Under the pieces are notes generated by a model. The model did no database searches and was not told the DNA's origin. It was given only the letters and a program-made list of their open reading frames with translations. The translations under genes and the position numbers were made by a program. From Flavonifractor sp. An10 (GTDB taxonomy: Bacteria; Bacillota; Clostridia; Oscillospirales; Oscillospiraceae): a stretch of DNA of 64,000 nucleotides. Below, piece by piece: positions 25,988-34,419 of this stretch; positions within the stretch are counted from its first letter, which is position 1; the number at the start of each line of letters is the position of its first letter. The stretch is taken from assembly GCF_002161215.1 (NCBI RefSeq), contig NZ_NFMB01000002.1, forward strand, positions 1 to 64,000. Direction: 5' to 3'.

Positions 25988-26665
25988 ATGGAGAAAAAAA
26001 GCCTGGCCCAGCAGACCGCCGAGCGGCTCTACGGCCAGATTGTGGTGGAGAAGGCCCTGGCGCCGGGGGAGAAGCTGCCCAACGAGGTGGAGCTGTCCGC
26101 CGCCCTGGGGGTGAGCCGGGCCACCCTGCGGGAGGCCATCCGCACCCTGTCCGCCGAGGGGGTGCTGGAGGTACGCCGGGGCAAGGGCACCTTTGTGTCC
26201 GGACGGGTGGAGGAGATTGACGACTTCGGCTTCTCCGGCCTGGAGCGGGTGAAGGGTCAGCTGCGGGATCTCTTCGAGCTGCGGGCCATGTTCGAGCCCC
26301 GGGCCGCCGCCCTGGCCTGCCGCCGGGCCACGGAGGCCCAGCGGGCGGAGATCCTGGAGAAGGGCCGGGCGGTGGAGGAGTGCATCCGGGCGGGCAGAGA
26401 CCGCACCGCCGCAGACCGGGCCTTCCACGCCGCCATCGTCCGGGCCGCCCACAACGAGTTCCTCATGCGCCTGCTGCCCCTCATTGACCAGGCGGTGGCC
26501 GCCGCCCTGACGGCGGGGGAGCACCAGGAGCAGCTGGCGGAGGACACCCTGCGGGATCACGCCCTGCTGATGGAGTTCTTCCAGCGGGGGGACGCCGAGG
26601 GCGCGGAGCACGCCATGGCCATCCACATGCGCCACAGCATGGACGTGATGGGGCTGAAAGAGTAA
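25988..26665 (+). CDS. GntR-family regulator, FCD (FadR) subfamily
   Basis: This 225-residue protein has an N-terminal winged helix ([20 protein letters not shown], then [20 protein letters not shown]) and the basic hairpin [11 protein letters not shown]. The C-terminal helical FCD domain contains [30 protein letters not shown] and HMRHSMDVM, whose His and Asp residues usually bind a metal and a carboxylate ligand. ATG 25988 follows aaaggaaagtg. Its divergent position suggests it controls ilvD, itself, or both. Confidence 0.9.
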   Translation: MEKKSLAQQTAERLYGQIVVEKALAPGEKLPNEVELSAALGVSRATLREAIRTLSAEGVLEVRRGKGTFVSGRVEEIDDFGFSGLERVKGQLRDLFELRAMFEPRAAALACRRATEAQRAEILEKGRAVEECIRAGRDRTAADRAFHAAIVRAAHNEFLMRLLPLIDQAVAAALTAGEHQEQLAEDTLRDHALLMEFFQRGDAEGAEHAMAIHMRHSMDVMGLKE

Positions 26666-26705
26666 AACACGGAGCGCCGCCCGGTTCGGGCGGCGCTCCT
26701 GTGTT
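26666..26705 (+). terminator. Terminator after gntR
   Basis: The hairpin cacggagcgccgcccg-gttc-gggcggcgctcctgtg lies directly behind the stop. Its T-run is weak. Confidence 0.75.
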
Positions 26706-26717
26706 CTGCGGCAGAGG

Positions 26718-26975
26718 TCACTCGCACTCCCAGTGCCGGTCGGTTTCCAGCCCGGCCTCATGCCAGGCGCTCACAATGGCGTCGATGCGCTGAAAGCAGG
26801 TGGGATCGTCCAGTGCCTCATCGTCCAAAATCTCCTTGATCCGGCGGAGCAGCTGAACCGCGCAGAGCTCTGTCATATGGGCAATGGCTTCATCGCTCAG
26901 ACAGTCCAGATATGTTATGATATAGCTGCCGATGGCGTTTGCACAGAGCTGCCTGGCCGTTTGATCGAAATTCAT
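26718..26975 (-). CDS. Small protein of unknown function
   Basis: This 85-residue acidic, helical protein (MNFDQTARQLCANAIGSYI at the start, WHEAGLETDRHWECE at the end) has no recognised family. The start at 26975 is chosen because AGAGGTGAG precedes it on the minus strand. It is divergent from an XRE regulator and shares an operator-like region with it, so it may be one of that regulator's targets. Confidence 0.6.
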   Translation of the reverse strand: MNFDQTARQLCANAIGSYIITYLDCLSDEAIAHMTELCAVQLLRRIKEILDDEALDDPTCFQRIDAIVSAWHEAGLETDRHWECE

Positions 26976-26997
26976 TGCACTCACCTCTGCCTCAATT

Positions 26998-27030
26998 ATA
27001 GGTCAAAATCACCCTATTTTCAATAGGTCA
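26998..27030. promoter_or_regulatory. Operator-like repeats between divergent genes
   Basis: CCTATT-ttc-AATAGG (27013-27027) is a perfect palindrome. Its half-site also occurs as ataggtcaa at about 26999 and 27024, giving a direct-repeat arrangement. The block lies between the 26718-26975 gene and the XRE gene and is a good candidate for XRE autoregulation (inference). Confidence 0.55.
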
Positions 27031-27059
27031 ATTTGCCATACTGTCTTTGGGTGATGATG

Positions 27060-27284
27060 ATGTCAAGACTGAGACAGCTGAGAGATGCGCTGGGTTATTC
27101 TCAGGTGAAGATCCAGATGCTGACAGGGATTGACCAGAGCGATTACTCCAAAATTGAGAACGGGAAGCGGCACATGTCCTTTGAACAGTGCAAGCGGCTG
27201 GCGGTGGCCTTAAAGACCAGCATGGACTACCTGGCCGGTCTGACCGACAAGCCAGATCCCTATCCTCCTGCTCGACGGAGGTGA
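27060..27284 (+). CDS. XRE-family helix-turn-helix regulator
   Basis: This 74-residue protein is a single HTH_3 domain (LRQLRDALGYSQVKIQMLTG, IDQSDYSKIENGKRHMSFEQ, LAVALKTSMDYLAGLTD). Four in-frame starts (GTG 27051, ATG 27054, 27057, 27060) lie together. 27060 is preferred because gggtga is then at a workable distance. A second XRE gene follows at 8 bases. Confidence 0.8.
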   Translation: MSRLRQLRDALGYSQVKIQMLTGIDQSDYSKIENGKRHMSFEQCKRLAVALKTSMDYLAGLTDKPDPYPPARRR

Positions 27285-27291
27285 CGATGCC

Positions 27292-27537
27292 ATGTACAAG
27301 AACCGGGGGCCGGACGGGAGATGCAACCTGTGCGGCCAGCGGGTGGCCCAGCTCCGCAAGTCCATGAAGCCGAAGGTCTCCCAGCGGGCGCTGGCCGATA
27401 TGCTCCAGCTGGCCGGGGTAGACGTGGATAAGAATGCGATTCAGCGAATTGAGTGTGGAAAACGGTTTGTCACAGACGTTGAGTTGAAGATTCTGGCCCA
27501 GGTGCTGGGCGTGACTGCGGACGAGCTTCTGCAATAG
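27292..27537 (+). CDS. XRE-family regulator with N-terminal Cys pair
   Basis: This 81-residue protein has NLCGQRVAQLRKSM at the start, followed by a helix-turn-helix (SQRALADMLQLAGVDVDKNA, IQRIECGKRFVTDVELKILA). The form with a CNLCG start is common in Firmicutes. It is co-transcribed with the XRE gene just upstream. The target is unknown. Confidence 0.78.
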   Translation: MYKNRGPDGRCNLCGQRVAQLRKSMKPKVSQRALADMLQLAGVDVDKNAIQRIECGKRFVTDVELKILAQVLGVTADELLQ

Positions 27538-27680
27538 AGGGGGAAGCAGGTTCCCTGCCGGGCAATGGGCCGCACCCTGCGCAGAGGCCGCAAAGCCCTG
27601 GGGGAGAAGGACTCTACCGCTGGTCGGTTGACGGGGGCGCCTCTTTCGGCTAGGCTGGAGGGGCGAAGGAGGAAACCGAT

Positions 27681-28451
27681 ATGAGCGAGAACCATGAGAT
27701 CGACAAGGAAAAATTCGGGGCCTTTCTGGCCCGGCTGCGGAAGGAGAAGGGCCTGACCCAGAAGGAGCTGGCGGAGCGGCTGTTTGTCTCCGACAAGGCG
27801 GTGAGCAAGTGGGAGCGGAGCCTGAGCCTGCCCGACGTGGCCCTGTTGCTCCCCCTGGCGGACTGCCTGGGGGTGAGCGTCACCGAGCTGCTGCGGGGGG
27901 AGCGCACCACCCAGCCCCAGCTTCCGGTGGAGGAGGTGGAGGCCCTGGTGGGCTCCGCCCTCCGCATGGGCGGGGAGGAGCAGGCAGAGCGCCGGACAGA
28001 CCGCCGGCGGTGGCGGCTGGCCTGCGTGCTGTGCGTGCTGGCCGGGGCGGCGGAGACGCTTGCGCTCCGGGCCCTGGGCTTTTCCTGGGCGGAGCTGGGC
28101 CCCGCCGTGCTGCTGGTGGAGGGGATGAGCCTGGTTTTCGCCCTGTGGCTGTGCTTCTGGGTAAAGGAGCGCCTGCCCGCCTACTACGACGAGAACCGCA
28201 TCAGCATCTACAGCGACGGGGTGTTCCGCCTGAGCCTGCCGGGGGTGCACATCAACAACAGCAACTGGCCCCATATCCTGCGGGCCATGCGGGTGTGGCT
28301 GCTGGGGGCCATGGTGCTCTTCCCCCTGCTCTGGGGGGCGCTGGCCGCCCTGTGGCCGGGGCGGCTTTCCGCCGTCAGGCTGGCCCTGGTGCTGGTATTC
28401 TGCCTGGGCCTCTTTGTCCCCGCCATGCTCGCCGCCAGGCGGCACGCATGA
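27681..28451 (+). CDS. XRE regulator fused to membrane segments
   Basis: This 256-residue protein has an N-terminal helix-turn-helix (FLARLRKEKGLTQKELAERL, SDKAVSKWERSLSLPDVALL) and four hydrophobic helices (about residues 113-132, 137-158, 205-225 and 232-250). DNA-binding domains anchored in the membrane in this way are widespread in Clostridia and may sense envelope state (inference). RBS gcgaaggagg precedes ATG 27681. A terminator follows. Confidence 0.83.
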   Translation: MSENHEIDKEKFGAFLARLRKEKGLTQKELAERLFVSDKAVSKWERSLSLPDVALLLPLADCLGVSVTELLRGERTTQPQLPVEEVEALVGSALRMGGEEQAERRTDRRRWRLACVLCVLAGAAETLALRALGFSWAELGPAVLLVEGMSLVFALWLCFWVKERLPAYYDENRISIYSDGVFRLSLPGVHINNSNWPHILRAMRVWLLGAMVLFPLLWGALAALWPGRLSAVRLALVLVFCLGLFVPAMLAARRHA

Positions 28452-28452
28452 T

Positions 28453-28489
28453 AAAAAAACTCCGCCTGCTGTGCAGGCGGAGTTTTTTC
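28453..28489. terminator. Bidirectional terminator
   Basis: The hairpin aactccgcctgc-tgt-gcaggcggagtt has A and T runs on both sides, between the convergent XRE gene and the hotdog-fold gene. Confidence 0.92.
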
Positions 28490-28501
28490 CCGGTGAAATG
28501 A

Positions 28502-28903
28502 TTAGTGAGGAATGCGCTGGCAGTCCTTGGGGGTCACGCAGGTGCCCTCGGCAATGCACACCACCACGGGCTCGGCCAGGAAGTCGGCGGCGGAGGGGCT
28601 GATGTCCGGGCGGGACACGGCCACCTTGCGGGCCTCGAACTTCATCTTGCGGGAGGTGTTGCCGATGTGGGTGATCTCACCGTAGGCCTCGATGTAGTCG
28701 CCGGCGTAGACAGGCGCCTTGAACTCGATGTTGTTGTACGCGCAGAACAGGCCCTCATCGCCGTCGCACTGGATCAGCAGCTCGGTGGCCACGTCGCCGA
28801 ACAGGTGAACCATGTGGGCGCCGTCCACCAGGTTGCCGCCGTAGTGGGCGTCCTTGGCGGACATGCGCAGGCGGATCATAGAGGTATACTTCTTCTCTTC
28901 CAT
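28502..28903 (-). CDS. kal: 3-aminobutyryl-CoA ammonia-lyase-like hotdog protein
   Basis: This 133-residue hotdog-fold protein has the pattern of Kal from lysine fermentation: [60 protein letters not shown] and [14 protein letters not shown]. Kal removes ammonia from 3-aminobutyryl-CoA to give crotonyl-CoA in the lysine-to-butyrate route. The usual partners (kamA, kamDE, kdd, kce) are not in this window, so the assignment rests on sequence pattern alone. A related hotdog thioesterase is the main alternative. Confidence 0.65.
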   Translation of the reverse strand: MEEKKYTSMIRLRMSAKDAHYGGNLVDGAHMVHLFGDVATELLIQCDGDEGLFCAYNNIEFKAPVYAGDYIEAYGEITHIGNTSRKMKFEARKVAVSRPDISPSAADFLAEPVVVCIAEGTCVTPKDCQRIPH

Positions 28904-29004
28904 GTCATTCCACTCCTAAACTTTTTTTGGGAAATTTGATGAAATGGTACGTGAAATTGCGCAGATCTATTGTACGGCTTTGGACGGAACTTGTCAACAC
29001 CGGC

Positions 29005-29574
29005 TTACGCCAGAGGCAGGTGGGCCCGCTTCATGGCGGAGCGGATGGCCAGGTACAGGGGCGGAGCCGCCGCCACCGCCGCCGCCCCATTGAACAGGGA
29101 GGCGGGGATTTTCAGGGGCAGCAGGGCCGCCGCCGCGGCAAAGGGCAGGCCGCCCACCAGCATGTTGTCGTAGAGCAGGGACTTTCCGAAGTAAAGCGCG
29201 TAATAGACCAGACAGCCCGTCAGGGCCGCCGCCAGACAGCGGGGATAGCCCAGACGTTCCCGCCGCTGGGCGTTTCCGGCCACCAGTCCGGCCCCCAGGC
29301 CCATGGCCCCCTTGGTCAGGAAGGTGAGCCAGCACTCCGGGGCAAAGACCGGGTTGGTCAGGTCGTACAGGGCGGAGCCCAGGCCGGAGGCCAGGCCGCC
29401 CACGGGCCCCAGCAGCAGCCCGGACAGGACACAGGCGATGTTGGCCAGGGTGAAGGAGGTCTCGCCGGTGGGCAGGGGGATGATGATTCTGGGGTAGTTG
29501 ACGGCGAACACCACCGCCGTCATCATGGCCAGCATGACCAGCCGCTGGGTGGTGAAGCCCTTTTGTCCAGACAT
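29005..29574 (-). CDS. ECF transporter substrate-binding (S) component
   Basis: This 189-residue protein has six hydrophobic segments. A start like TQRLVMLAMMTAVVFAVNYP, followed by IPLPTGETSFTLANIACVLS and GPVGGLASGLGSALYDL, is typical of ECF S components, which bind a vitamin and dock to a shared energising module. The vitamin cannot be told. The module genes are not nearby. ATG 29574 is preferred because gaggtg is then 7 bases upstream. Confidence 0.83.
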   Translation of the reverse strand: MSGQKGFTTQRLVMLAMMTAVVFAVNYPRIIIPLPTGETSFTLANIACVLSGLLLGPVGGLASGLGSALYDLTNPVFAPECWLTFLTKGAMGLGAGLVAGNAQRRERLGYPRCLAAALTGCLVYYALYFGKSLLYDNMLVGGLPFAAAAALLPLKIPASLFNGAAAVAAAPPLYLAIRSAMKRAHLPLA

Positions 29575-29608
29575 GGGACGCACCTCGCTGTCATTGACTT
29601 GCGGGATC

Positions 29609-29637
29609 AGTATAACACCGGACTGACCTTAAAACAA
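29609..29637 (-). promoter_or_regulatory. Promoter of the ECF S gene
   Basis: On the minus strand TTGTTT (29637-29632), 17 bases and TATACT (29614-29609) precede the gene by about 35 bases. No riboswitch was recognised. Confidence 0.55.
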
Positions 29638-29725
29638 AATCCAGATTCAGAAAATAGAGCAAGGTCAGACAGGACGCAGAGCCGCCGCGAGAACTCGCGG
29701 CGGCTCTGTATTTCAGGCAGGCGGG

Positions 29726-29824
29726 TCACAGCATGCGCTTGAGGTACTGCCCGGTATAGGACGCCTCACAGGCGGCCACCTCTTCGGGGGTGCCCGTGAC
29801 AACGATGTTTCCGCCGCCGTCGCC
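29726..29824 (-). pseudogene. Displaced copy of the uvrA 3' end
   Basis: These 99 bases encode 32 residues and a TGA stop that match the last 32 residues of uvrA at 30 positions ([17 protein letters not shown] at the start, [11 protein letters not shown] at the end). Most base differences are at third codon positions. A long hairpin at about 29680-29712 beyond it looks like the original end structure of uvrA. Confidence 0.9.
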
Positions 29825-29951
29825 AATCCCCACGCGGCAGGCCGCGCGGGGGCCCCGGATTGATTTTATCTGCTCGGGCGGAGTGAATCCGCCCGGCATC
29901 AAGGTTTTGCCAGAGGCAAAACGCTTGGTGGGCGGCGGCGACGGCCGCTTT
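29825..29951 (-). mobile_element. Structured insert family A behind uvrA
   Basis: In the uvrA direction it contains ccaagcg, hairpin 1 (29922-29904, gttttgcc/ggcaaaac), cttgatgcc, hairpin 2 (29894-29876, gggcgga/tccgccc around ttcac), gcagataaaatc, and hairpin 3 (29851-29828, ccccgcgcggc/gccgcgtgggg). Hairpin 3 ends three bases from the displaced uvrA end. Hairpins 1 and 2 nearly match the ilvD insert. Hairpin 3 has a different sequence but the same place and shape. Confidence 0.7.
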
Positions 29952-32774
29952 TTACAGCATCCGCTTGAGATACTGCCCGGTGTAAGAGGCGGCGCACTGC
30001 GCCACCTCTTCGGGGGTGCCCGTGACGACGATGTTTCCGCCGCCGTCGCCGCCCTCGGGGCCCAGGTCGATGATGTGGTCGGCGGTCTTGATCACGTCCA
30101 GGTTGTGCTCGATGACCACCACGGTGTTGCCCACCTCCACCAGCTTCTGGAGCACCTCGATGAGCTTGTGCACGTCGGCGGTGTGCAGGCCGGTGGTGGG
30201 CTCGTCCAGGATATAGATGGTCTGGCCGGTGGAGCGCTTGGCCAGCTCGGTGGCCAGCTTGACCCGCTGGGCCTCGCCGCCGGACAGGGTGGTGGAGGGC
30301 TGGCCCAGCTTCACGTACCCCAGGCCCACCTCGTAGAGGGTCTGGAGCTTGTTGTACAGCTTGGGCAGGTTCTCGAAGAAGGGGAGGGCCTCCTCCACCG
30401 TCATCTCCAGCACCTCGTAAATGTTCTTGCCCTTGTAGCGCACCTCCAGGGTCTCCCGGTTGTACCGCTTGCCCTTGCACACCTCGCAGGGCACGTAGAT
30501 GTCGGGGAGAAAGTGCATCTCGATTTTCAGCAGGCCGTCGCCCTGGCAGGCCTCGCACCGGCCGCCCCGCACATTGAAGGAGAACCGCCCGGCGTTGTAG
30601 CCCCGGCTCTTGGCGTCGGGGGTGGAGGCGAACAGCTCCCGGATGTCGTTGAACAGCCCGGTGTAGGTGGCCGGGTTGGAGCGGGGGGTGCGGCCGATGG
30701 GGGACTGGTCGATGTCGATCACCTTGTCCAGGAATTCCTCCCCCTCAATGGAGGCGTGCTTGCCCGGCCGGGTCTTGGCCCGGTTCAGATCGGCGGCCAG
30801 CCGCTTGAAGAGGATCTCGTTGACCAGGGAGGATTTTCCGCTGCCGGACACGCCGGTGACGCAGGTGAAGGTGCCCAGGGGGATGGACACGTCCACATTC
30901 TGCAGGTTGTTCTCCGCCGCGCCCCGGATGGTGAGGAAATTTCCATTGCCCTTCCGCCGCTCGCTGGGCACGGGGATCTTCTTCCGGCCCGACAGGTAGT
31001 CGCCGGTGATGGAGCCGGGGGTGTTCATGACCTCCTCGGCGGTGCCGCAGGCCACCACCTGGCCGCCGTGGACGCCGGCGCCGGGGCCGATGTCCACGAT
31101 GTAGTCGGCGGCGCGCATGGTGTCCTCGTCGTGCTCCACCACCAGCAGGGTGTTGCCCAGATCCCGCAGGTGCTTCATGGTGTCCAGCAGCATGTCGTTG
31201 TCCCGCTGGTGCAGGCCGATGGAGGGCTCGTCCAGGATGTAGAGCACCCCCATGAGGGAGGAGCCGATCTGGGTAGCCAGGCGGATGCGCTGGCTCTCGC
31301 CGCCGGACAGGGTGGCGGCGGCCCGGCTCAGGGTCAGGTACTGGAGCCCCACGCTCTGGAGGAAGCCCAGCCGGCTCTTGATCTCCTTGAGGATCCGGCC
31401 GGCAATCATCATCTTCTGCTCGCTCAGCTCCAGGTGCTCGATGAAGTCCAGTGCCTCGGTCACCGACTTGTGGCAGAAGGCGTCGATGTTGATGTCCCCC
31501 ACCGTGACGGCCAGGGCCTCCTTGCGCAGGCGCTTGCCGCCGCAGTCGGGACAGGGGTGCTCGGCCATGCACTCCTCCAGCTCCCGCCGCATGGCGTCGC
31601 TCTGGGTCTCCTTGTAGCGGCGCTCCAGGTTGTTGACCACGCCCTCGAAGGCCTGCATCAGGGTGCCCTTGCCGTTGGCCCGGTCGTAGGTCAGCTTCAG
31701 CTTCTCCCCGCGGGTGCCGTAGAGGATTACGTCCATGACCTCCGGGGGAAGCTCCTCCACCGGGGTGGTGAGCTTGAAGCCGTACTGCTTGGACAGGGCG
31801 TCGAAGTACATCCGGGAGATGGAGTCCCCCTTGATGTTGTTCCAGCCGGAGGCGGTGATGGCCCCGTCCAGGATGGACAGCTTCTTGTTGGGGATGATCA
31901 GGTCGGGATCCACCTTCAGCTGGGAGCCCAGGCCGGTGCAGGTGGGGCAGGCGCCGAAGGGGTTGTTGAAGGAGAACATGCGGGGGGACAGCTCCTCGAT
32001 GGAAATGCCGCAGTCCTCACAGGCGTAGTTCTGGGAGAACAGGATGTCCCGATCCTCGTTCACGATGTTGATCACCACCAGGCCGCCGGCCAGGGCGGCG
32101 GCGGTCTCCACGCTGTCGGTGAGGCGGCGGTGGATGTCCTCCTTGATCACCAGGCGATCCACCACGATCTCGATGTTGTGCTTCTTATTCTTGTCCAGGG
32201 GGATCTCTTCGGTGAGGTCATAGAGGGAGCCGTCGGCCCGGCAGCGGACGTAGCCCGACTTGCGGGCGTCCTCAAAGATCTTCTGGTGGGTGCCCTTCTT
32301 GCCCCGCACCACCGGGGCCATGACCTGGATGCGGGTGGCCTCGGGCAGGGCCATCACCTGGTCGATGATCTGGTCGATGGTCTGCTGCTGGATCTCCTTG
32401 CCGCACTTGGGGCAGTGGGGGGTGCCCACCCGGGCCCACAGCAGGCGCAGGTAGTCGTAGATCTCCGTCACCGTGCCCACGGTGGAGCGGGGGTTCTTGG
32501 AGGTGGTCTTCTGGTCGATGGAGATGGCGGGGGACAGGCCGTCGATGTAGTCCACGTCGGGCTTCTCCATCTGGCCCAGGAACATCCGGGCGTAGGAGGA
32601 CAGGGACTCCACATAGCGGCGCTGGCCCTCGGCGTAGATGGTGTCAAAGGCCAGGGAGGACTTGCCGGAGCCGGACAGGCCGGTGAGCACCACCAGCTTG
32701 TCCCGGGGAATGTCCACGTCGATGTTTTTCAGGTTGTTCTCCCGTGCGCCTTTGACAAAAATATGGTCGAGCAT
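29952..32774 (-). CDS. uvrA: Excinuclease ABC subunit A
   Basis: This 940-residue damage-recognition ATPase of nucleotide excision repair has two ABC modules: Walker [15 protein letters not shown] near residue 31 and [14 protein letters not shown] near 640, with [12 protein letters not shown] and [12 protein letters not shown] signatures. Two zinc fingers are visible (CEDCG...CPTC and CEACQ...CEVC). ATG 32774 is chosen after aaaggagaaacc. uvrB lies upstream in the same direction, with four other genes between. Its last 32 codons are duplicated behind the gene across a hairpin insert. Confidence 0.97.
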   Translation of the reverse strand: MLDHIFVKGARENNLKNIDVDIPRDKLVVLTGLSGSGKSSLAFDTIYAEGQRRYVESLSSYARMFLGQMEKPDVDYIDGLSPAISIDQKTTSKNPRSTVGTVTEIYDYLRLLWARVGTPHCPKCGKEIQQQTIDQIIDQVMALPEATRIQVMAPVVRGKKGTHQKIFEDARKSGYVRCRADGSLYDLTEEIPLDKNKKHNIEIVVDRLVIKEDIHRRLTDSVETAAALAGGLVVINIVNEDRDILFSQNYACEDCGISIEELSPRMFSFNNPFGACPTCTGLGSQLKVDPDLIIPNKKLSILDGAITASGWNNIKGDSISRMYFDALSKQYGFKLTTPVEELPPEVMDVILYGTRGEKLKLTYDRANGKGTLMQAFEGVVNNLERRYKETQSDAMRRELEECMAEHPCPDCGGKRLRKEALAVTVGDINIDAFCHKSVTEALDFIEHLELSEQKMMIAGRILKEIKSRLGFLQSVGLQYLTLSRAAATLSGGESQRIRLATQIGSSLMGVLYILDEPSIGLHQRDNDMLLDTMKHLRDLGNTLLVVEHDEDTMRAADYIVDIGPGAGVHGGQVVACGTAEEVMNTPGSITGDYLSGRKKIPVPSERRKGNGNFLTIRGAAENNLQNVDVSIPLGTFTCVTGVSGSGKSSLVNEILFKRLAADLNRAKTRPGKHASIEGEEFLDKVIDIDQSPIGRTPRSNPATYTGLFNDIRELFASTPDAKSRGYNAGRFSFNVRGGRCEACQGDGLLKIEMHFLPDIYVPCEVCKGKRYNRETLEVRYKGKNIYEVLEMTVEEALPFFENLPKLYNKLQTLYEVGLGYVKLGQPSTTLSGGEAQRVKLATELAKRSTGQTIYILDEPTTGLHTADVHKLIEVLQKLVEVGNTVVVIEHNLDVIKTADHIIDLGPEGGDGGGNIVVTGTPEEVAQCAASYTGQYLKRML

Positions 32775-32821
32775 AGGTTTGGTTTCTCCTTTGAAATGGC
32801 AATCAGCCCGGCGGGCCGGAC

Positions 32822-33019
32822 TCAGAACAGGGGGCGGAGGATAACATGCCACAGGGCCCACAGCAGAAGGGCGGCGCCCAGCACCCCGGCGGGCAGGCGC
32901 ACCCGCTTGGGCGGCCTGGGCCAGGCGGCCAGACAGATCAGGGCGAAGGATGCCAGCCCCAGCAGCAAGGGGGCATAGATGGTCAGCAGCACGCCCCAGT
33001 CCACATCCCACCGGCCCAT
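32822..33019 (-). CDS. Small membrane protein of unknown function
   Basis: This 65-residue protein ([20 protein letters not shown] at the start) has two hydrophobic helices separated by a basic loop ([11 protein letters not shown]). It starts one base after the stop of the aldo/keto reductase and ends 47 bases before uvrA. No family is recognised. Confidence 0.6.
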   Translation of the reverse strand: MGRWDVDWGVLLTIYAPLLLGLASFALICLAAWPRPPKRVRLPAGVLGAALLLWALWHVILRPLF

Positions 33020-33020
33020 G

Positions 33021-34031
33021 TCAGCGGCCGAAGATCCTGGCCACATCCATCAGCATGTCCCGGATGGGCAGGCCGTAGGGGCAGCGCTTTTCGCAGGCGC
33101 CGCACATGACGCAGGAGCCGGCGTGGTAGGGCATGGCGTCGTAGCGGGCCCTGGCCCAGTCGGCCAGGCCGTACTTTTTGGTGTAGTTGGCCATGAGGAA
33201 GCAGCTGGGGATGTCGATGCCGTTGGGGCAGGGGGCGCAGTAGTTGCACCGGCGGCAGAACTGGGTGCCCAGCTCCTTGCGGACGGCGGCACACTGCTCC
33301 AGCTCCGCCTCGGTGAAGGAAGTTTCCAGATCCACGGCGGCGTTGCGATCCACCTCCTCGGGGGAGCCCATGCCGGGGATCATCACGTCGCACACGCCGC
33401 TGGCGGCGATGTACCGCAGGGCCAGGGCGTAGTCGTCCAGGTTGCCCCCCGCCAGGGGCTTCATGGCGATGGTGCCCATGCCCTTCTCCCGGGCCAGGGC
33501 CAGCACGTCCCTGCCCTGATCCTCCACAATATTATAGGGGAACATGACGGTCTCCAGACGGTCGGAATACTGCTCCACCAGGATTTTCAGGGCGTCGGCG
33601 CTGTGGGCGGTGACGCCGATGTGGCCGATCTTCCCGGCGGCCTTGGCCTCCGCCAGGGCCTCCCAGGCGCCGCCGGGGCCGAACACCTTCCCGATGTCCT
33701 TCTCCGGCAGGTTGTGGAGCTGGTAGAGCTCAATGTGGCCGGTGCGCAGGTTGGACAGGCTGGTCTCGATGTCCCTGGCCATGCTCTCCCTGTCCCGGCT
33801 CATGCTCTTGGTGGCCAGGATGAACTTGTCCCGCCGGCCCTCCAGCGCCGCGCCCAGGTACTCCTCGGACACGGTATAGCCCCGGGCGGTGTCGATGTAG
33901 TTGATGCCGTACTCCTCCAGCTTGTCCACCACGGCCTTTGTGTTGGCCGCGTCGGCCCGCTGGATGGGGATGCCCCCGAAGGAGAGCTGGGAGACGTTCA
34001 GGCCGGTGCGGCCAAGGGTGACGTATTTCAT
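33021..34031 (-). CDS. Aldo/keto reductase with C-terminal 4Fe-4S region
   Basis: This 336-residue protein has an aldo/keto reductase barrel with MKYVTLGRTGLNVSQLSFGG, the catalytic Asp/Tyr stretch YIDTARGYTVSEEYLG, and LYQLHNLPEKD. A cysteine-rich tail (CRRCNYCAPCPNGIDIP and CVMCGACEKRCPYGLPI) resembles ferredoxin-type cluster sites. This AKR-ferredoxin form is common in anaerobes. The substrate is unknown. It starts one base after the MmcQ-like gene. Confidence 0.9.
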   Translation of the reverse strand: MKYVTLGRTGLNVSQLSFGGIPIQRADAANTKAVVDKLEEYGINYIDTARGYTVSEEYLGAALEGRRDKFILATKSMSRDRESMARDIETSLSNLRTGHIELYQLHNLPEKDIGKVFGPGGAWEALAEAKAAGKIGHIGVTAHSADALKILVEQYSDRLETVMFPYNIVEDQGRDVLALAREKGMGTIAMKPLAGGNLDDYALALRYIAASGVCDVMIPGMGSPEEVDRNAAVDLETSFTEAELEQCAAVRKELGTQFCRRCNYCAPCPNGIDIPSCFLMANYTKKYGLADWARARYDAMPYHAGSCVMCGACEKRCPYGLPIRDMLMDVARIFGR

Positions 34032-34032
34032 A

Positions 34033-34419
34033 TCAGATAACCTCTTTCTTCGTGCCCAGCTCCCGCTGGACGTATTTGGGCAGCTTTTCCACCACCAGCC
34101 GGTGGGAGAGCGCGCACAAGTCCCGCAGCACCTGGTCGGGCAGTTCCCCGTCCAGCAGCACCGCGATCCAGGTGCGCTTGTCGCAGTAAAAGCCGGGGAG
34201 GATCTCGGGGTACTGCTCCCGCAGGCCCTCCGTCAGCCGGGGGTCGCATTTCAGGTTCACCAGGGGATGGCCGCCGTAGACCTTGTATTTTGAGTCTGGC
34301 GTGCACAGGGCAGCGAAGTGCCTGCCGCGCACGGTGTAGCGGTGCCAGTTCCACTCCTCCTTGTAGCCGTGCTCCGCCCCGGGCAGGGCCCGCAGCCAGC
34401 CGTCCAGCCAGTCATACAT
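34033..34419 (-). CDS. MmcQ/YjbR-family protein
   Basis: This 128-residue protein has the YjbR pattern: YTVRGRHFAALCTPDSKYKV, LVNLKCDPRLTEGLREQYP and LPGFYCDKRTWIAVLLDG. YjbR proteins adopt a CyaY-like DNA-binding fold of unknown role. Its start overlaps the end of the RAYT transposase by eight bases, and it ends just before the aldo/keto reductase. Confidence 0.85.
   Translation of the reverse strand: MYDWLDGWLRALPGAEHGYKEEWNWHRYTVRGRHFAALCTPDSKYKVYGGHPLVNLKCDPRLTEGLREQYPEILPGFYCDKRTWIAVLLDGELPDQVLRDLCALSHRLVVEKLPKYVQRELGTKKEVI

Noticed and set aside
29790-32978. A 1062-residue open frame on the plus strand opposite uvrA
   Set aside because: It is a shadow of uvrA caused by high GC. The minus strand has all UvrA motifs, while the plus frame is low-complexity His/Gly/Val-rich.
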